A DNA stretch of 64,000 nucleotides from Hygrocybe punicea (GCA_963556145.1 OY744468.1:4154001-4218000), one strand, 5' to 3'; shown: positions 47,133 through 60,029, numbered from the stretch's first letter. Translations and numbers: made by a program. The notes: a model not told the origin generated them from the letters alone.

Positions 47133-50100
47133 ATGACGAACCCTTTTATTCTACTTGCGACTGACTCGGAGGAGCACGAACCCGGGACCATAGGTGGATT
47201 CATCCTTGGCTCCTCACTTATACTTTTTTTGACTAGTGATTGTGTAGGTTATACTGACACTGGGGAGCGTACCGATGAAGGTCACTGAAATTCTCATTGA
47301 TATAACTTACATAGTCTGAACCTTTGCTTTCTGCTCCGCAGTCAGCTGCATGGTTGCGAGAATTGGAATGTCCTAACTGCAGAGTCTTCTTAGGAATTGT
47401 ATGGGTTACCCGATGATCCCTTTTGCGAAGATTGGGACGTCCAGTCCGACTCAGATGGGTCAATGTCTCCAACGAATTCGTTTGTCCAAATATTGACGGA
47501 AAACGGTTTCGGACACACCGCCTCCGTAAGCTCAGGACGAATCATGTTCACAACTGGCTTACTGACCATACCATGGGTAAAGCCGCGGCACAGCGAAGGG
47601 CACGAAGCCGAAGACTATGCCAGTGATTTAGAGGATATTTACGACTTCAATTCTCCTTTAGTCAAGGAGAATGCACATGGTTCCGAATTTCCGGACATCA
47701 AAGTCCGTATAATCAATTCTCGTCATACGATGCACGTCTGATAGTTCATACATCCAAAGGACCCTGCTATTGTCGTCAAGGAAGTGAAAACTCATGTTTC
47801 TGACTCTGGGGCTTCTGGGAGTGACGTATCGGCTCCTCATAATCAAGAAGGAACTGTTAATCATCAATCTGCTAATCCGAGCGGGGAGGGCATTGAATTT
47901 GTCAGTGCAGCCAAGGAAAACCACGACCTCGTTCACTCTGTCAAGGGCATGTATCGCATATTAGATCTTATTAGTGAGCAAGGAAGCGGCGGACTTGGTG
48001 AGGCTCGCTTTTTCATGAGGAAAAGAAACCATTAATCAGAACATGTCAGTGGACAAGGTCGTTATTGCGCAGGATTCCCTGCGGGAATTCATCAATGCCC
48101 TTTATCCTGGCGCATACGTTTCGCTTACAGAAGTGAACTTCAAGGCGTTGGACAGTTTGGCCATCAAACCAATCGGTGTTTACGGCAGTAAGGAGGAGGT
48201 GGTCCGGCTTCTGGTCTCCATCGGAGCTTCTGACGACTTGACGTAAGGCTTATTCAGAATAATGGGCTTGGCGATGGCTCAGTTGTTTGAATTACGCAGT
48301 GCTCAAACTCTCCTTATGTCGACCGACCAGTCATCCGAAACATCCGGCCCTACGCTGCGGTCGGGTCTTTATCTTGTACGTTCCTTCAGCATGACAACCA
48401 CAGACGAGCAGCTATACGTTGTGTACTGGCCCGAGGATACAACGTGGGATGACGACGCCGTTTCGGCTGTCCGTCGCAACCGTGTGACTTTCATGCGGTA
48501 AGTAACCCGCCTCATTAATTGCTGTGCATGATCGAATATTGGTGGTTTATGATAGATATCTTACGAAGATCGCCGACCAAGTGGTTTGCTTACTTTCATC
48601 TGAGCATGCCAAAGCTATGGTATGGAAAGATGATGCAGAGGCAGACTCCTTGGGTTTTGATGATAACAACGAGGATGACGAGGATGACGAGCCCGACCGG
48701 GTCTACACCTTTGAGGTCGCAAAGACAAGGGAACAACGAGAGAATGTTACGACACGTCCAGGGTTCAATGTATGTTACTTTTGCTCGTGTGGTGGCCGGC
48801 TTAGCTGACATTTATTCAGATATTTTCTCGTAGCATCACCGTTGATGAAGCACCATCTGAATATAGGGCGGATCGTATGCCATTGAAACCTAGACTCGTG
48901 GCGGGAGAGACAACTCAAGGATTCCTCACAATGAGATACATGTCTCCGTCCAAAAAGGTCCATGTAATGGAAGAAACAATGAATGTAGCACAATTACGGA
49001 GCCAACTGTACGCAACCAGTTTCTTATTAAATAGTTTCTCACTCAACGCCTTGAACTCACAGTCGAAATGGATCACTGCATCTGCACCAAAACCTAAGTG
49101 ACGAAGCGATCAGTGCCCTCATCAAGTGCGGACTGATCGTCCGATTCCCTACACCATGCCGCGATTGGCGATCACGGCGAGTGATGATCGGTAAGACTCG
49201 AGAACAGAATATTCATGAAGGTCGAATCCGATTGAAAGAGGAGTTGGATTCTGGAAGCTCCCAGCTTGAAGACACCCTTCGTGAAGAGATTGTCGACAGA
49301 TTACTTGATTCATTTCCGTACGTGGGATGGAATTCGAATGCATAATGAACGATTGATCAACACTGACCGCAGAACTATCACTCGTGAAACCCTTGGATTT
49401 CAATCACCTGACCGAGATGATGCATATCAAGGTGTGCCCGCGAAGCAACTGCCGTTTCCTTGACATTCTACTCATCTCGCGTTTATATTCAGCCCGCTAT
49501 TCAACCTTGATCGCATTACATCCCGATGCTGGCGAGGAATTCCAGAAAGCCTGGGAACGAGCAAAGTTTCACGATATCTCACTGAAAGCATTTAAACAGA
49601 AGAAGCAAAGGATACTTGCCATCAGTACGTTGCTCGAAGAAGGGCTTCAGGAAATAGAAGAATCTGATCGTCGCAAAACCATTGAGTTGCTACTGGAGGG
49701 GGAACCACTCCCTGACGAGATATATAAGGAGGCGAAGCCAAGGAACCGGTTCGGGGACATCCTCTTTGATTGGTACCACACCACGAAAGCATCGTTTGGG
49801 AAGGAGCTCAAGGAAAGAGTTCGTGAAAGGGCCTTGGCTATCCCCGACGCTCAATTTCTGGTTGGTTTGGTGGACATGGTGGCTCGGGAGCCAATGCTTC
49901 AACATGCCGCCACCGATGTCATTCGTTTAGCTCACACACATCTGCGCGCAGTTATCGGGACCTTTCTCAAGTCTGTCACTACCCACGTGCGAATTCTTCA
50001 AGAAAGGAATTGCCGCAATGAAATTAGCCGAGTGGCCGACTGTCAAGCCCTTGCAGATCTGAAAAGTTCGCGTCTTAAACTGATCCAGCAGGTAACAGCG

Positions 50101-53100
50101 TGTTCCCAGTCTGACAGGCCGTCGTACGTATCCCCGGTTCTCGTATTGTCCACACCCCGTAACTTGTCAACATAGACGTAGATTCGCCATATTTTCCCTC
50201 GAAGTCGTCACCAACGGATATTCAAATTATGGTCATTATCGCAATTATCTCGACGAATTACCTGGTTCTGACGCTCAATTCACAGTGTCGTATAAAATGA
50301 GAGCTATCCAGGAATGTCGACTAGCCCCAGCGCTTGAATATAGACTGCATGTTTTAAACCTGAGTGCCGGCGATCGCCAGAATATACTCCTCGACCCTAC
50401 CTTCATTCCATCCCCACACGTAGAAGAAAGGTTTTCTCATTCATTCCAGCTTCCAGCTAATCATATCATAGTGTGAGGATATTACTCTGTTACCGGTACA
50501 CCTCATTTTATCCTCTTCTAGTCACGCCCAGCTCCTGGAAAACGAGAAGGTGCTCTTGATAGTCGATGATCACCGTGGCAGTCTCTTAGTCTTTGCGCAA
50601 CGGTTCTCAGCCTTAGACGGCGCTATTCGCTCTGGCAGACATCAAACAGTGCTCAAACGTGACAAGATAGGGGGACAATGTCTGCTAGCGTTCGATGAAA
50701 CGAAACGCATGCTTGCTGTGTGCGCTTCGTCAAAGGTGCGGACTATTCAATCAATGTGGTTTGCATCTACTGAAAACTTCCCGGAAACTAGTTACAATTG
50801 CACATCTTCGTCTTCGATGAAGCTTTCATCTCTCTGCAAGCTTCGGGCAATGCCTTCAACTTGATGCCATGGTACCCTGAGGATATCTCCATCTCCCATG
50901 CTTGTTTTGTTTGTGGTAGCGAAGAGCTGCTCTTGATTGACACCAGTTCGCATGGGAGAGTGTTCTCTTTAATCACTCAACAATTCAGGTAGGCTCTGTC
51001 ACCGCAGTAATGGACGAGCAAGCTAACGCTCCTTCAGACCAGCATTATTATATGTTCCGCAAATCCCTAGTGCTGTTTACTCTTCACCAGACGGGTCATG
51101 CGTGCTCATGTCATACTCTGACTCATCTGGGGTGTCATTCCGAGCGTTTCATTGGAGCACGTTTGGATCTACCGACGGAATAGTCCTGAACATTCCACAG
51201 CTCCCCTCGGATGCCCTAGTACTTACTTCTTTCGTGAATAGGAATAGCATCCATTTAATGTCGCTTGACGTTGATGCTCATCGATGTCAATCCATTGCAT
51301 TGGACATCGCGAAGAAGGTCACGGAGTTCATGTTCAAGGAGAAAGGCGTCACAAACTCGACGCATCATACCAACCAGAAAACTGTTCACAATTGTCTCGC
51401 CGACTGCCACGCAGAAGTGTGGACCCGCTTTCCCGTAGTTCCTGCTGTCCGAAGGCAGACAATTCTCTCTTGCGACAAGCGCGTTCCGCGATCTCTTACG
51501 TTCGTTACTGATCGCGATCATGATGCATTCTCGCCGCATTACAGCAAGCTGATACAGTCTTTCGAAAAGAGCACCAAAAAACCCACTGAAGGTGAACTCA
51601 CGAAAACCCGCGTGCTTGCATTGGAATTCGAGCCTTTTGTAGCCGGCCTGTTGGGGTTGAATTGGGAAGCTACCTGTTTTCAAGCTGGTGAATGGCTTGT
51701 CGACCTTCTGTGTCTGATACCAATCCACCTGGCTGTCACTCGTGAGAACAGATTTGTGCCTTTGAAAGATGGAGTCTCGTCAGCGGATTTGGAAAAGTCA
51801 CTTTTGGGTGCGGAAGTCAGTCGCATTGTGGATAGTATATCATTTGGGTGGTATGAATCACTCTTCCAGTCATACATGGCATCCAAGGTGAGATGCTTTC
51901 GACTCCATGCATACTAGTGTGATGAAACTGTCTCTTAGCCCGTGAAAGTTGTTTCTTCCATGGGTGCGCCGCCTCACTTGTAGATGAGTAGTTGATTTTT
52001 ATTGATAATATTTTAGGGGAGCAATCAGTGGGTAAAAGCTTTGCTCTTAACCATCTAGTCGACACCTCCTTCGCTGGAAGCGCCATGAGAACTACAGGTA
52101 CGATCAATGAACTTGGTACATAGTCTTCTTTTACTGACATTTCACAATAGAGGGAGTTTGGATGTCAGTCACGCCCACAGCAGAAGCACTTATTGTGGCG
52201 CTCGATTTCGAAGGTTGGTTTTGCGATATATTTTCTGACTTTAGCATCGATCCCGTTTCTTGTAAGGTGTACACAGCATCGAACGATCTGCACAAGAGGA
52301 CACACTGTTGGTACTTTTCAATACCGCCATCTCCAACCTGGTGCGTCTTCCTCACGTGAAGCGAATTATCCAATTTCCCAGACAATTTGTCAGGTGCTGT
52401 TCCGCAACAATTTTGCTATTTCTCGTGATATAACGGGCTTGTTTCAATCATTCCAATCATCCAGTAGCGTGTTGGACCCAGCTGCGAACCCTTCATTATT
52501 CCAGTCAACCCTTGTCATAATCATCAAGGTGAAGTCCCTTAATAGTAAAACGATGCGAACACTGTCGCTGACGGGCAAAGTAGGATGTTGTAACTTCAGA
52601 TCAGTCAGAAATCGCTCGAGAGTAAGGCCCAGTCACTTTCCCTTTCAAAGAAATAATGTTACTACTTATCGTCTTCTAGATTTTCCCTGAAGTTCCAAAA
52701 GATTGTTGCGGAGGAACAGGATGCGAATTTCATTACCCGATTACATGGCGGAAAGTTGGATATCATTCCATGGCCTGTGATCGAGTCACGACAGTTTTAC
52801 AAGTTATTCCCAGCCCTGAAAAGGCGCCTGGATCAGCAGAGAGTGACACATACTGCTGCTGGCGAATTCCTACATACACTGAAAACACTAATGGCTAAAC
52901 TCAAGGTCAGTAACCAGCTTCCTGAGTGGGTGTTTGAGGCTTCTAATGATTGGGCCCCTTACACAGGCGAATGACTGGAGTTCACTCTCACGTAAGGAAT
53001 TCACTACTAGTATATATTATCAGGAATACATTTGGCTTTGACGCAGAAACCCTTGCTGCTCATCGTGCACAACGCCTGTTATCTCAACTCCCTTGCGCAC

Positions 53101-56100
53101 TTGCAGTTGGTTTCTCTGAAGTGGAGCCGAAGACCGAACCTCTGAAGGTATGCCTGTTGTTCATCGCTGTCACGGTGGTCCACTAAGCCATGAAAAGAAT
53201 TTTGACACAGACGTGGCAATAGATAAACCCGACACGCCATGGCGCTTCTTCTTGCCAGAGACTGGAATGCAACTCGAGACTCGGGATATAACGCTGGCTG
53301 CTCTACGTGCGTCATGGGATGCTGTTCAATCTCGACAAACGATCAGCGACACGGCATGGATCGAGGGCCTCTCGGTGTACATTGACCAGCTCGTCGATAT
53401 GAGAATCGATCATGTTCGCGATTGGGTCTCCTCCAATTTACTCAGGTTCAAAAGTGGACACGCCAACATTGAAGCGTTGCGAAGGACGTTGGAGAGCGCT
53501 GTGATCGATCTGAAGTCCAATGTACAGCTATGCAAGCTTCAGTGTGACTCTTGCCATTTGCTCTGTGTTCGGAGCCGCTTCCATGAAGTTGAAGACGCGC
53601 ACAACTGTGAAACTTCTCATCATTGCATCCATACATGTGACTTAGGCGATGAACATGAAGAGGAGACCAAGATGTGCGGCTTCCCGTAAGCAACCTTAGA
53701 GCTCATTAAACCTCCCATTAACAGTTCACCAGCGCTGGTCATCCTGGAAGGCATATGTTAGTGACCAAATGCTTTCGTCTCATCCTTCTCATGTCTGTTT
53801 TTCGTCAGATGTGTGGTGACGACCCACCTTTGTGGTGACCAATGCACGCTTGCCGGGAAGAAAGGCTGTTTAACCCTGTGCACAAAGGTGACCAAGATGT
53901 GTTTCATTATATGAATCATTGTCAAGCTTGTGCAGGTCATTGGGCATGAAGACGACCATTTTTGTCCTGCAATCGTCCACGCGTGTGGCGAGGTTAGTAC
54001 TTTCACCTCATTCCAGTTCAAGGATGTTTATCTTCGTGGTAGCCTTGCCTTCTGAGGCATGTCAAATCGAACACCAGCCCGACATTCTCATGCTCAGGGA
54101 CCTGCAGCATCGCTAGGTCAGTGCAAGGTCGTATGATATCCCATGCTAAATAAAAGTCTGGCCAGCTACGAAGTCCATGAACGGCATGTCTGTGACAACC
54201 GCATGTGCCCTATGCCCTGTCAATTGTGCAAACGACTTTGCTCGAACCCAAACCATCTGCACGGCCTGGACGCGGGAGCTGTACATCTTTGCGGGTGCGC
54301 AATCCATACCTGACCCTCGACACAATCTAACTCTGTTGTAGGCAAGAGCATACCTGCACCGCACTCTGTAGTGCTGATGGAATCTGCGAGATTGACACCG
54401 CACCACAATCAATTGAGGCAACTTTCATAGGCCGACAGGAGTCGTTTCGATATACCAAGGTTAACGTGCTCCTCCGTTTTTTTTTCGTATGACTCATCAA
54501 TTTTTGTGAATGAACAGTACTCGCAAGGTTGGCATCACCATTGTATACCAGAACCGTAGCTCATCCTATTGAAATGATTAGTTGCCAAGCGTCTCCAGTG
54601 TGTCACTCCGATCCGTCCTGGAGAAATTGCACATCCCGGACGCCACACTCATAGCTTGGACCCAAAGCCTTTTCACTTTTGCGAAACTCGGTGCGTCATC
54701 AGAACACTGATCGACCTCTTTACATTAATTATGTTCAGATGCGAGAGTTGTGGCTACTTCTGCACCCTTCCGCGAGGTTTGCAATATTTCCTTAGCATGT
54801 TGATAAATGCTCATCTTCCTCAAGGTCATGCCCAACAAGAACACGAGACAAGCCATGGATCAATGTCGAAAACTCGGTGGTCTGTTGATGGCCCCGATGG
54901 GACTATATTGGAGCTTGACGGTCGGAAGTTCTCGTCTAACGATGACGGCGCACCTATGCTGTGCAATTTGGTCTGCCAAGAAATGGGTAGACATGCGCAC
55001 GTTGATTATTGTAGGTCAGATGGCGAAAAAGCTTGCGAAGGCTCTCCGGAAGTGCAGCACAGTAAGACGCGCCTCGCACCGAATCCAGAAAGAGCCAAGG
55101 ATTGGATAAGTCATTCGCTGTCCTGGCGTAGATCGGGTACTTCGCACAATTCTCATCGTTTGATAACACTACCTGATATTTGATCGTGCTGTAGGATTCA
55201 AAGGTCCCAATTTACTTTCCTAGTTTTGTCGCCGTCTAAAGCCATCAAATAATAGATCCGTACTCTCGAGACGACCAAGCGAATTTCGCAAAGTGGTGAG
55301 CAATGAGTCTGTCTTCCGGAACCTTGATCTCAAGCTGGCTTTGCAGTGATGCTATGTGCTCAGGTAATATTTGCTGCCTTCCCTGTATCACAACTTATAC
55401 ATGACTCTGTCAGACCCTGAGCACTCTGCCACCGCTTCAGGTCCGGCTCAGCCGTCATATTGTACATTACCCTTGTTCCACCCGCCTGCCGTGACTATGG
55501 GCGGAATTCTTATTCCAGGCGGACTCGGATATATGTCTAGCGATGGTCACGTCTTCCAGTGCAAGAACCCCGCCGCGATGCAGCAGGCTTTCCATGTGTA
55601 CGTGCTTCTCAAGCTATCAATATTGGTCGACCTTTGCTAAGTTTCAGTCACATCTCAGCATATTCGTTATCGACAGGTCAGATGTCCTTGTGTTCCATTT
55701 CATGGACGGAATTGACGTCTTCTTTTTGCCAGATCTATGTCAATGAAAAAAAGTGATCGTCTCCCCCTCCAACATGCTCCCGGGACTGCTCGCATCGCAA
55801 GGCTCAATAAAAATAGGCTCGGCGCCGTCTACTCATCGTTGCATTCTTTTTGGATGGCCCGCCATGCTGCCGGAAATTCATCGACCACAATACGTAGAGA
55901 CGCATACACTGTTTTACTTTTTGGTGAACGAGCCATAACATGCGCTGTCAATGACTTTTCGAGCTCACCTGACCAACTCTTGGACAAACTGCTACCTCAT
56001 ACTACACTGGGAGGGAACAATTTTGACATAGCTTTACGATCTACCAAATCGGTCATGGAACAACATTGGAGCACTGAGAGGTACGGGAGCTGTTGGTTCT

Positions 56101-56578
56101 GCGAATGCGAGATCCAATATATCTCTTTGCAGGGCACCTGTGGTCATTTTCCTATCCGACGGCGGGGGCTCGTTTTCTCACAAATCGATGTTGAATCTGT
56201 GCAACTCCGCTGTCAGGCTGGGGTGCGATTTCGCGCTCTTGTCTTCAGTACAACTTCCCATAACTTTACGATTATAGGAGGGCATTGTCGTTTCACGCGG
56301 TATCTTTTGGGCCGCACGTTGCGGACCAGTCGTTGCGTACAATGGTCCAAATGGCTCGCAACACCCAAAATACGGTAGCCCCAGGTCCCCGTGCCGCTGC
56401 GGTTGAATCATCTTACTCCACGGCCTTGGGCACTGTAAGCTCTGAATTCCCCTGGCTTTACAAACCTGTCATTCACTTCGTGAATATTCTCTCATTCTGT
56501 GAATAGGTTCAACTTGCGGAAACGTTCCTGGGGATAGCCGAATCTCTAAGAAAGCCAAGGGGCTCCTTGATGCACTGA
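47133..56578 (+). CDS. Giant Sey1/GBP-like GTPase with Cys-rich and VWA domains
   Basis: A single gene of about 25-30 exons, roughly 2,500-2,600 residues, is followed by eye. The N-terminus (MTNPFILLATDSEEHEPGTI) needs microexons and is uncertain. Segments then read IAQDSLREFINALYPGAYVS, YVVYWPEDTTWDDDAVSAV, a helical domain (49.5-50.1 kb) and a beta-propeller-like stretch (50.2-51.3 kb). A GTPase domain of the Sey1/atlastin/GBP type follows: P-loop GEQSVGKSF (about 52016), switch I RTTEGVWMSV, switch II VALDFEG, then VLFNTAISNLVLF and TLVIIIKDV. A Cys/His-rich zone comes next (53.4-55.1 kb: CKLQCDSCHLLC; PAGHPGRHMC; LCPVPCQLCKRLC). The C-terminal VWA domain has MIDAS D-R-S-M-S split by an intron (55677-55732), then VVIFLSDGGGSF and SFHAVSFGPHVAD. 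No transmembrane helix is obvious. The function is not known to me. Confidence 0.75.
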
Positions 56579-56767
56579 TACAGATATGGTGCCGTTGTCT
56601 GAGATATCCTTGCTACACTCCACTGAGATCCACTTCCTGCAATTGAATCAACAATCCTAGGCGATAACGTTTGATTTTTGACTTTGGATTCATTCTGTAA
56701 TTTCTCCCCAGATGTAATCTAAAGTACGAGTGCATCATTTCTCCCATAAATTTTAGCAAGAAAAGGT

Positions 56768-57327
56768 TTTATTACAGCCGATTCGGAAATGGATGACCAA
56801 ATCAACTTTTTTTTTTTTTGTAACTTTTTTTTTTTGAGACCGGCACCGGGCCAGCTGTATTACCATAACCGTTCATGTCATGTGACACCAAGAGAATTGC
56901 TGAAATCACATAGAAATTCAAGTTATAAATTCATTGAGGGACATATGAAAATTGGAATGTGGCTAGGTGAAGGGCTGAATTATTTTTTGGTGGTGTAATA
57001 AATATTTTTGGTGCCAATTTCAGGCCACAAGTCATGTTTTGGACACCAAAAATCCATGTCATCCTTGAATACACCACCAAAAAATAATTTAAACTTATTC
57101 AGCCCTTCACCTAGCCACATTCCAATTTTCATAGGCTTCACATTTCTCATATGTCCCTCAATGAATTTATAACTTGAATTTCTATGTGATTTCAGCAATT
57201 CTCTTGGTGTCACATGACATGAACGGTTATGGTAATACAGCTGGCCCGGTGCCGGTCTCAAAAAAAAAAAGTTACAAAAAAAAGAAAAGTTGATTTGGTC
57301 ATCCATTTCCGAATCGGCTGTAATAAA
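56768..57327. repeat. Long inverted repeat (foldback/MITE-like element)
   Basis: A left arm at 56768-56997 (230 bp) and a right arm at 57070-57327 (258 bp) are near-perfect reverse complements around a 72-bp spacer. The length difference is explained by an 18-bp insertion (next to tcatatgtccctc) and a 10-bp insertion (in the inner end) in the right arm, plus small homopolymer differences. Both arms contain an oligo-A/T tract. Each arm therefore yields the same spurious translation, MDDQINFFFFCNF or similar, on opposite strands. It lies 190 bp downstream of the giant gene's stop codon. Confidence 0.9.
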
Positions 57328-57972
57328 CCGAGAAAAGCTGGAATAAAGTTGGTATGGGATGGACTTGGGTGAGCTCAGGCGCAAAGCAATGTTAATGTCA
57401 ACGAATCCATCGACATGTTGGTCTTACAGGTGGTAAAAATAGCACGATTCACCGCGGTCGCCCAACCATCATAGTTGGAACTATGCCTCGCAGTAGAACT
57501 TTGTTCGATGCGAACAAATTGCCCGGTCACATCACATTGGGTAATGTGCAGACGGAAGCTTTATCAACTCCATTGAGGAGTCTCCCGAAAATGTTGTCGG
57601 TGGTAGTAAGGCTGCACATACTGTCAGTAGGGAGTGAATTGGTCCAGGACGTAAACACGCTGCTGATCGCAGTTTTGATATGCTTCACGGGAGGGTTGTT
57701 GTTGTTGTAATAATCGAGCGAGCACTGGCCACGGCCTGCTTAGATCGGAGTGCTCAACTGAGACGAGGTCAGAGTGAGTGTTCGCTTTACCAAGGCCAGC
57801 AGGTGCAGGTATGGGCGCCTTTGCCGTGCATTTGAACGTAGGCACACGATGCCGACGGACAGCCCCCATTGGCAGATTACCACGTACGAACGTCTTTCAT
57901 AGCTTCAAAGAAGAGCTCGCTCTAAAAATGGAAACATCAGATTCCAGCCCGAGGAAGGCTTGGTGAGGAAAG
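57328..57972. other. Region between foldback element and pseudogene
   Basis: About 650 bp. Open frames up to 81 codons occur on both strands, without recognisable family or intron structure. No gene is called. Confidence 0.4.
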
Positions 57973-58650
57973 TCACACAGTGTCATGAGCGGCATCTGTT
58001 TTGAAATAGTCGCTGCCTTCGCACGAGAGATCTGATACGCTCCTCTGTGTCCCTGTGACGACGAGACTCTTCGCGCCAGTACGCGTGAACAGGGCGGCGG
58101 CCTGCTGCGGGGTGGCGTCGTCGGCGATTGGATGGGGTGCAGAGAGGTGCATATATCGGGAGACTGCCGCACGAGTTGCGGGGACGGCCACATGCCCCCA
58201 CCCTCGCAGATAATGACCATTGATGCTGCTGGACTCGGAGAGAACACAGAAAAATTCCCCGCCCGTAACCGATTCGACGAAGAGAAATACGGTTTATATG
58301 CCATTGAGGGCACTCGGGAGGGATACGGACATACAATCGCCGTCCACCGCGAGCAGTGACGCGATTACAGTGTTCCAGGCGGTCCGCTCACCCGTCGTAG
58401 GTTGGGCAGCGGCATAGGCGGTGGCACCGTAAGTGATTTTGGGGACGGTAAACGCGTCGAAGCAGTCGATGAGAGCTTCAAACTTCAAGCTTCAAGCTTC
58501 AAGGGTTGTAGAGCTTGAACTCGTAAGACAAGTTATGGCGCTTCAACGGCAACAGCGTCACATAGACAAACTCCCTGGCCGACGAGGAACTTCTTTGACG
58601 TGAGCACGACCGAAACTTGCAGGCTGAACTGCTGGTTCCTGGACAGAAAG
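57973..58650 (-). pseudogene. Broken gene of an unrecognised fungal protein family
   Basis: Minus-strand translation gives a continuous family-like sequence over several lesions: LQVSVVLTSKKFL, then (frame change) REFVYVTLLPLKRHNLSYEF with KLYNP, then KFEALIDCFDAFTVPKITYG with AWNTVIASLLAVDGDC, then TVFLFVESVTGGEFFCVLSE and GWGHVAVPATRAAVSRYMHL. A TAA at about 58294-58296 interrupts ALNGI / TVFLF in frame. A stop lies just before KFEAL, where a TTCAAGC unit is repeated three times (58485-58500). At least one further frame change lies upstream. The intact relative is not identified; the pattern is that of a hypothetical basidiomycete protein. Confidence 0.6.
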
Positions 58651-58776
58651 TAATACGAGTTCGATAAGATATAAATATTATTTATATTTATTTGTACGTC
58701 ATTTTAAAAACTGGTTTATTTCTCGATTTCTCACCAGACATCACGATCCTTTACCACTACTACTAGGTTCCTCATA

Positions 58777-59719
58777 ATGAAAGTTTCTGCTTTAGCCGTC
58801 ACCCTCCTTTCTCTCATCCCCATCATCGCTGGCTTGACCATAGACACCCCGTAAGTCCAACCCGAACACCTTTCACCGTTTGCGATCATTGAACATTCAT
58901 TGTCTGCAAGTGTGGGCCTCGCTCAATGCCGTGCGTGAGCTTTCATCGAAATCCTCTTGTACTTGCCTTGCTGACAATCTCGGCAGAACCTGTCCAGTTC
59001 ACATGGAGGGATGGAACAGATCCATATTATCTGTCGCTCATCCCTGGTTGGTTGACTTGCTGAATGAAAATGCCCTCTTTCATTGACTCCGTCTCTCCCT
59101 CTGGCTAGCCGCGCAACCTGCCGCACCTGCCGTCAGCTTCATTCTTCTTTTCCGCTTGTGGCCATGAAGTGTCGCCGGACATGTCACTGAAATCCAAGTT
59201 TGATCTGACAGATAAAATCATTCCCCATGCAAACGGGAACGGTCTATGCCTGGGTCGTCGACCTTCAGTCGGGAACCTCCTTGTATGTTCCTTCATCCTT
59301 TACCATCTACCCCCTTCCTGAAGTCTTGTCGTTGCGTAGCACTACTGCAATAAGAGACAGCACGGGTTTGATAGCTTACAGCAACATCGTGACCGTCGGC
59401 CCTGGCTCGGACTCCCAGTAGGCCAGAAACACTTTCGCTATCGAGGCCCTCTGAACATACCCTTTGCTTCTCAGCTGTCTCAATCCCAACGTTACCGAAA
59501 CCGCAGGCTCAGCAACAGGACCCGGTGCGACCAGGTACTCTTCCTCCAGCCCTTAGTTCTGTGTTCTATATCTAACTATGTAATAGCGCTACTTCGAGCC
59601 TGAGCGCCACCGCAGCTTCTAGCACCTCTACAACGAGGAAAAACGCTGCATCCCGAAGTTCTGCGGGCGCATTCAGTTTCGCCGGACTCTTTTGTCTCAT
59701 CGGCGCTACTATATTTTGA
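58777..59719 (+). CDS. Small secreted Ser/Thr-rich, GPI-anchored-type protein
   Basis: Eight small exons (58777-58850, 58911-58930, 58987-59046, 59109-59131, 59212-59282, 59340-59417, 59475-59534, 59587-59719) sum to 519 nt, or 172 residues. A signal peptide is clear (MKVSALAVTLLSLIPIIAGL). The ordered domain reads AQCQPVQFTWRDGTDPYYLS, then AQPAAPAIKSFPMQTGT and WVVDLQSGTSFTTAIRDSTG. It resembles the fungal family of Ser-Thr-rich membrane-anchored proteins related to Kre9/Knh1 N-terminal domains. The tail is Ser/Thr/Ala-rich and ends in a hydrophobic stretch (AGAFSFAGLFCLIGATIF), a typical GPI attachment signal. It probably resides in the cell wall or plasma membrane, and the exact function is unknown. 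Confidence 0.8.
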
Positions 59720-60029
59720 GACCTCTTCCTCATGGCCTCGTTCATGTTAATTCTTCACACCTTGCATCAAAGACAGTCCTTCATTCACAATAGATACCAT
59801 ACAGTAGTCTAATTCTCCCTTCGATATGTGGACTCATCATACTAGTTCTATAGTGCAGGAATACAGTACATCCTTTTATCTAAGACTTGAACGCTGGGCG
59901 TAGCCAGTAAGAAACAGAGAATTTCAGCTTTGTCAAGGTCAATGCTAGTGTGCAAGCACGTTTTGGTTGCTGTTAAGATTCATCCCTGGCATCTATCGTC
60001 AGCAATGCTATTACCATGCATCGGTCTGC
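59720..60029. other. Convergent 3' intergenic region
   Basis: About 310 bp lies between the stops of the secreted-protein gene and the DUF7730-like gene. Nothing is recognised beyond presumed 3' UTRs. Confidence 0.4.

Noticed and set aside
47133..56578. Splitting this region into several genes (N-terminal, propeller, GTPase, VWA)
   Set aside because: Each junction between the parts is a normal short intron with frame kept, and no internal stop/start pair with promoter-like spacing was seen. A single gene is simpler, though unproven.
56789..57384. Two opposite-strand frames with almost the same protein (MDDQINF...)
   Set aside because: Explained by the inverted repeat: the same DNA is read in both arms. 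The translation through A/T tracts is not a credible gene.
57483..57710. 75-codon frame ending in a hydrophobic stretch
   Set aside because: The hydrophobic tail comes from a TTG repeat; no homologue or intron structure supports a tail-anchored protein.
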